Assembly (NCBI GenBank): GCA_947631815.1
Contig: CANRMT010000011.1
Span: 1 to 42,936 of the forward strand
Direction: 5' to 3'
From: an uncultured Eisenbergiella sp.
GTDB lineage: Bacteria > Bacillota > Clostridia > Lachnospirales > Lachnospiraceae
DNA length: 42,936 bases
This document shows, piece after piece, positions 41,532 to 42,936 of this stretch. The notes under the pieces were generated by a model, which was given only the letters and a program-made list of their open reading frames with translations, ran no database searches and was not told the DNA's origin. Position numbers and translations under genes: made by a program. Every line of letters starts with the position of its first letter. Positions within the stretch are counted from its first letter, which is position 1.

Positions 41532-42710
41532 ATGGCCGAGAAAGCATGGACGGATACCGGTGCCGAGCTGGATCTGGAAAAAACAAAGGAAGAAACGGAC
41601 CGCAAATGTCCGCAGTGCGGCGGCGTCATGGACTATGACCCGGCCACGGGCGGCATGCACTGTCCGTACTGCGATTATACGGAGCGCATTCCCGCGGCGG
41701 ACGGCGGCGCGGAGGAAAAGGCGGCGCAGGAGCTGGACTTTGAAAGCGCTCTTCACCGGGAGAACTGCGATTGGGGCGTTAAAAAGAAGATCGTCATCTG
41801 CAAAGCCTGCGGCGCGCAGTCCGTGTACGATGAACTGGAGCTGGCGAATGAGTGCCCTTACTGCGGCTCCAATCAGGTCATGGAGGAAAAGGGAGAAGAG
41901 ACCATGGCCCCGGGAGGGGTGGTGCCGTTCGTCCTGACCGCGAAGGAGGCCGCGGCCAAATTCACCTCCTGGATCAAGCGGAAGCTGTTCTGTCCCCGGG
42001 CGGCCAAGGAGAGCGCGAAGCCGGGGGCGTTCAAGGGCGTTTATCTGCCCTACTGGACCTTTGACGCCCATACCGTCAGCGATTATACGGCGGAGTACGG
42101 CATTGACCGCCGTGTGCGGACAAAAGAGGGCGAAAAGGTGGTCACCGACTGGCACAGCACCGGCGGGCGCTACCGGGAGGACGTGGACGATGAGACGGTG
42201 ATGGCGTCCACCCGTTACGACGAAGGGCTGATGCGGGATGTGGAGCCCTTTCACACCGCGGACAATAAGGCTTATCAGCCGGAATACGTGGCCGGTTTCG
42301 CGGCGGAGCGCTATTCGGTGGGGCTGAAGGAGGCCTGGGAGAAGGCGAAGAAGCTGGTCTCCGGGAAGCTTCGCGCCAACATCGAGGACCGGGTCCGTCA
42401 GGAGCACCGGGCGGATCATGTGCGGATCAAGCAGGTGAATACCGCATATTCCGCCGTCACCTACAAATATCTGCTCCTGCCCGTCTGGCTGTCCACCTAT
42501 CGGTATCGGGACAAGGTGTATCATTTCATGGTGAACGGACAGACCGGCAAGGCGGGCGGACAGACGCCGGTATCCTGGATGCGTGTGGCGGTCGCCGTGA
42601 TCCTGGTCATCGCGGTCTTCCTCCTGTGCTCCGATCTCGCGGCGTGGGGCGTCGCGGCGGCGATAGCGGCGGCGGTGCTGGCCGCGGCATGTCACTTCCT
42701 GGGGATGTGA
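41532..42710 (+). CDS. zinc-ribbon membrane protein (TFIIB-type zinc finger, YdjG-like)
   Basis: The protein has 392 residues. Near the N-terminus are CPQCGG with CPYCDY, and then CKACGA with CPYCGS, two pairs of zinc-binding knuckles. A soluble middle region contains GVYLPYWTFDAHT and LPVWLSTYRYRDKVYHFMVNGQTGK in its later part, typical of the bacterial TFIIB-type zinc-ribbon proteins. Two hydrophobic segments close the protein (about 345-388). GAGGAGAGAG precedes the ATG at 41532, which is preferred over the in-frame ATG at 41490 because the latter lacks a ribosome site. It probably forms a membrane complex with the upstream SPFH protein; the function may be membrane stress, by analogy only. 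Confidence 0.85.
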   Translation: MAEKAWTDTGAELDLEKTKEETDRKCPQCGGVMDYDPATGGMHCPYCDYTERIPAADGGAEEKAAQELDFESALHRENCDWGVKKKIVICKACGAQSVYDELELANECPYCGSNQVMEEKGEETMAPGGVVPFVLTAKEAAAKFTSWIKRKLFCPRAAKESAKPGAFKGVYLPYWTFDAHTVSDYTAEYGIDRRVRTKEGEKVVTDWHSTGGRYREDVDDETVMASTRYDEGLMRDVEPFHTADNKAYQPEYVAGFAAERYSVGLKEAWEKAKKLVSGKLRANIEDRVRQEHRADHVRIKQVNTAYSAVTYKYLLLPVWLSTYRYRDKVYHFMVNGQTGKAGGQTPVSWMRVAVAVILVIAVFLLCSDLAAWGVAAAIAAAVLAAACHFLGM

Positions 42711-42841
42711 GAGGAAGCAGAGGATGCGGCTGACGCCTGTCCGCGATATCGGAATTGCTGTGCGGCGCGCTTCTGGATGTCTCCTGCACGGGACTTTTTT
42801 GAAAACAGAAAAACAGAATCGCGAAAAAACGCGAAAATTTT

Positions 42842-42889
42842 AAAAAATATCCTGCCGGAATCCGACAAATTCCGCGCAGGATATTTTTT
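42842..42889. terminator. long hairpin at the operon end, overlapping a promoter-like -10
   Basis: Fourteen bases at 42842-42855 pair perfectly with 42876-42889, and CGGAAT/ATTCCG extends the stem with one bulged C. It has an A6 tract on the left and a T6 tract on the right, so it can terminate in both directions. TATAAT at 42889-42894 begins in its last base. Apart from this, 42711-42841 shows only AT-rich noncoding sequence. Confidence 0.8.
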
Positions 42890-42894
42890 ATAAT
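42889..42894 (+). promoter_or_regulatory. -10 box of the gene at the right edge
   Basis: A consensus TATAAT lies 30 bp before an ATG with a perfect ribosome site. No good -35 is visible at normal spacing because the hairpin occupies that region. Confidence 0.45.
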
Positions 42895-42923
42895 GGGGAC
42901 ATACATAAACAGGAGGCGTTGAC

Positions 42924-42936
42924 ATGCGGTACAGCC
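42924..42936 (+). CDS. start of a gene cut by the window edge
   Basis: Only MRYS is visible. AGGAGG at 42911-42916 is seven bases before the ATG and a TATAAT lies upstream, so a real gene start is likely. The product cannot be identified. Confidence 0.6.

Overview
The window is about 43 kb of GC-rich, densely coded chromosome that looks like an anaerobic, spore-forming Clostridia genome, probably Lachnospiraceae-like. The evidence is two CotF-type spore coat proteins, the Firmicutes order yicC-remA-gmk-rpoZ, the Clostridia families DUF4250, DUF4364 and YqhQ/DUF1385, a RACo-like corrinoid activator, a four-cysteine L31, a degenerate CIRCE site at clpB, and strong AGGAGG ribosome sites with several TTG/GTG starts. 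No tRNA, rRNA, CRISPR array, phage gene or transposase was seen.

Layout. 1-2000: terminator, membrane-anchored DUF3298 protein, two small coat F-like genes. 2218-3987 (minus): rqcH, flanked on both sides by large nested hairpin elements. 4309-9859: one long operon from a clear promoter, yicC-remA-gmk-rpoZ-rimO-pgsA-cinA. 9913-11272: ftsZ with its own promoter and terminator. 11363-14948: a solitary GH38 alpha-mannosidase unit. 14968-17735: clpB. 17844-19292: an AT-rich membrane glycosyltransferase, probably acquired. 19296-28538: a long plus-strand run of DUF4250, RACo-like protein, DivIVA-like coiled coil, 2-hydroxyacid dehydrogenase, polysaccharide deacetylase, duplicated CmpB-domain membrane protein, rarA and an NPP-type phosphodiesterase. 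28655-30479 (minus): malic enzyme and a DUF4364 protein. 30532-36433: rho, rpmE, yqhQ, prmC and prfA, the translation-termination block. 36607-39814: two sugar-type ABC permeases and an HlyD-type adaptor with no ATPase or binding protein in view. 40065-42710: an SPFH/YdjI-like protein and a zinc-ribbon membrane protein, then a promoter-like region and the first codons of another gene at the right edge.

The most interesting signal is a family of three intergenic elements (1962-2225, 4022-4268, and 39824-40054 in reverse). Each has a conserved core of about 57 nt that folds into a hairpin with internal GA/GA steps and is bounded by A-tracts and T-tracts. Around each core lie long, near-perfect inverted arms (88, 68 and 61 bp) whose outer sequence differs in every copy. 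The core helices carry compensatory base changes between copies. One arm runs into the last codons of rqcH, which suggests that the opposite arm was copied from it. I do not recognise a named family. Further unusual points are a 10-residue tandem repeat in Rho, a 13-residue repeat tail in the YqhQ protein, and a perfect 14-bp hairpin at the predicted transcription start of yicC.

All calls come from reading the sequence and from recalled family knowledge. No database search or folding program was run.
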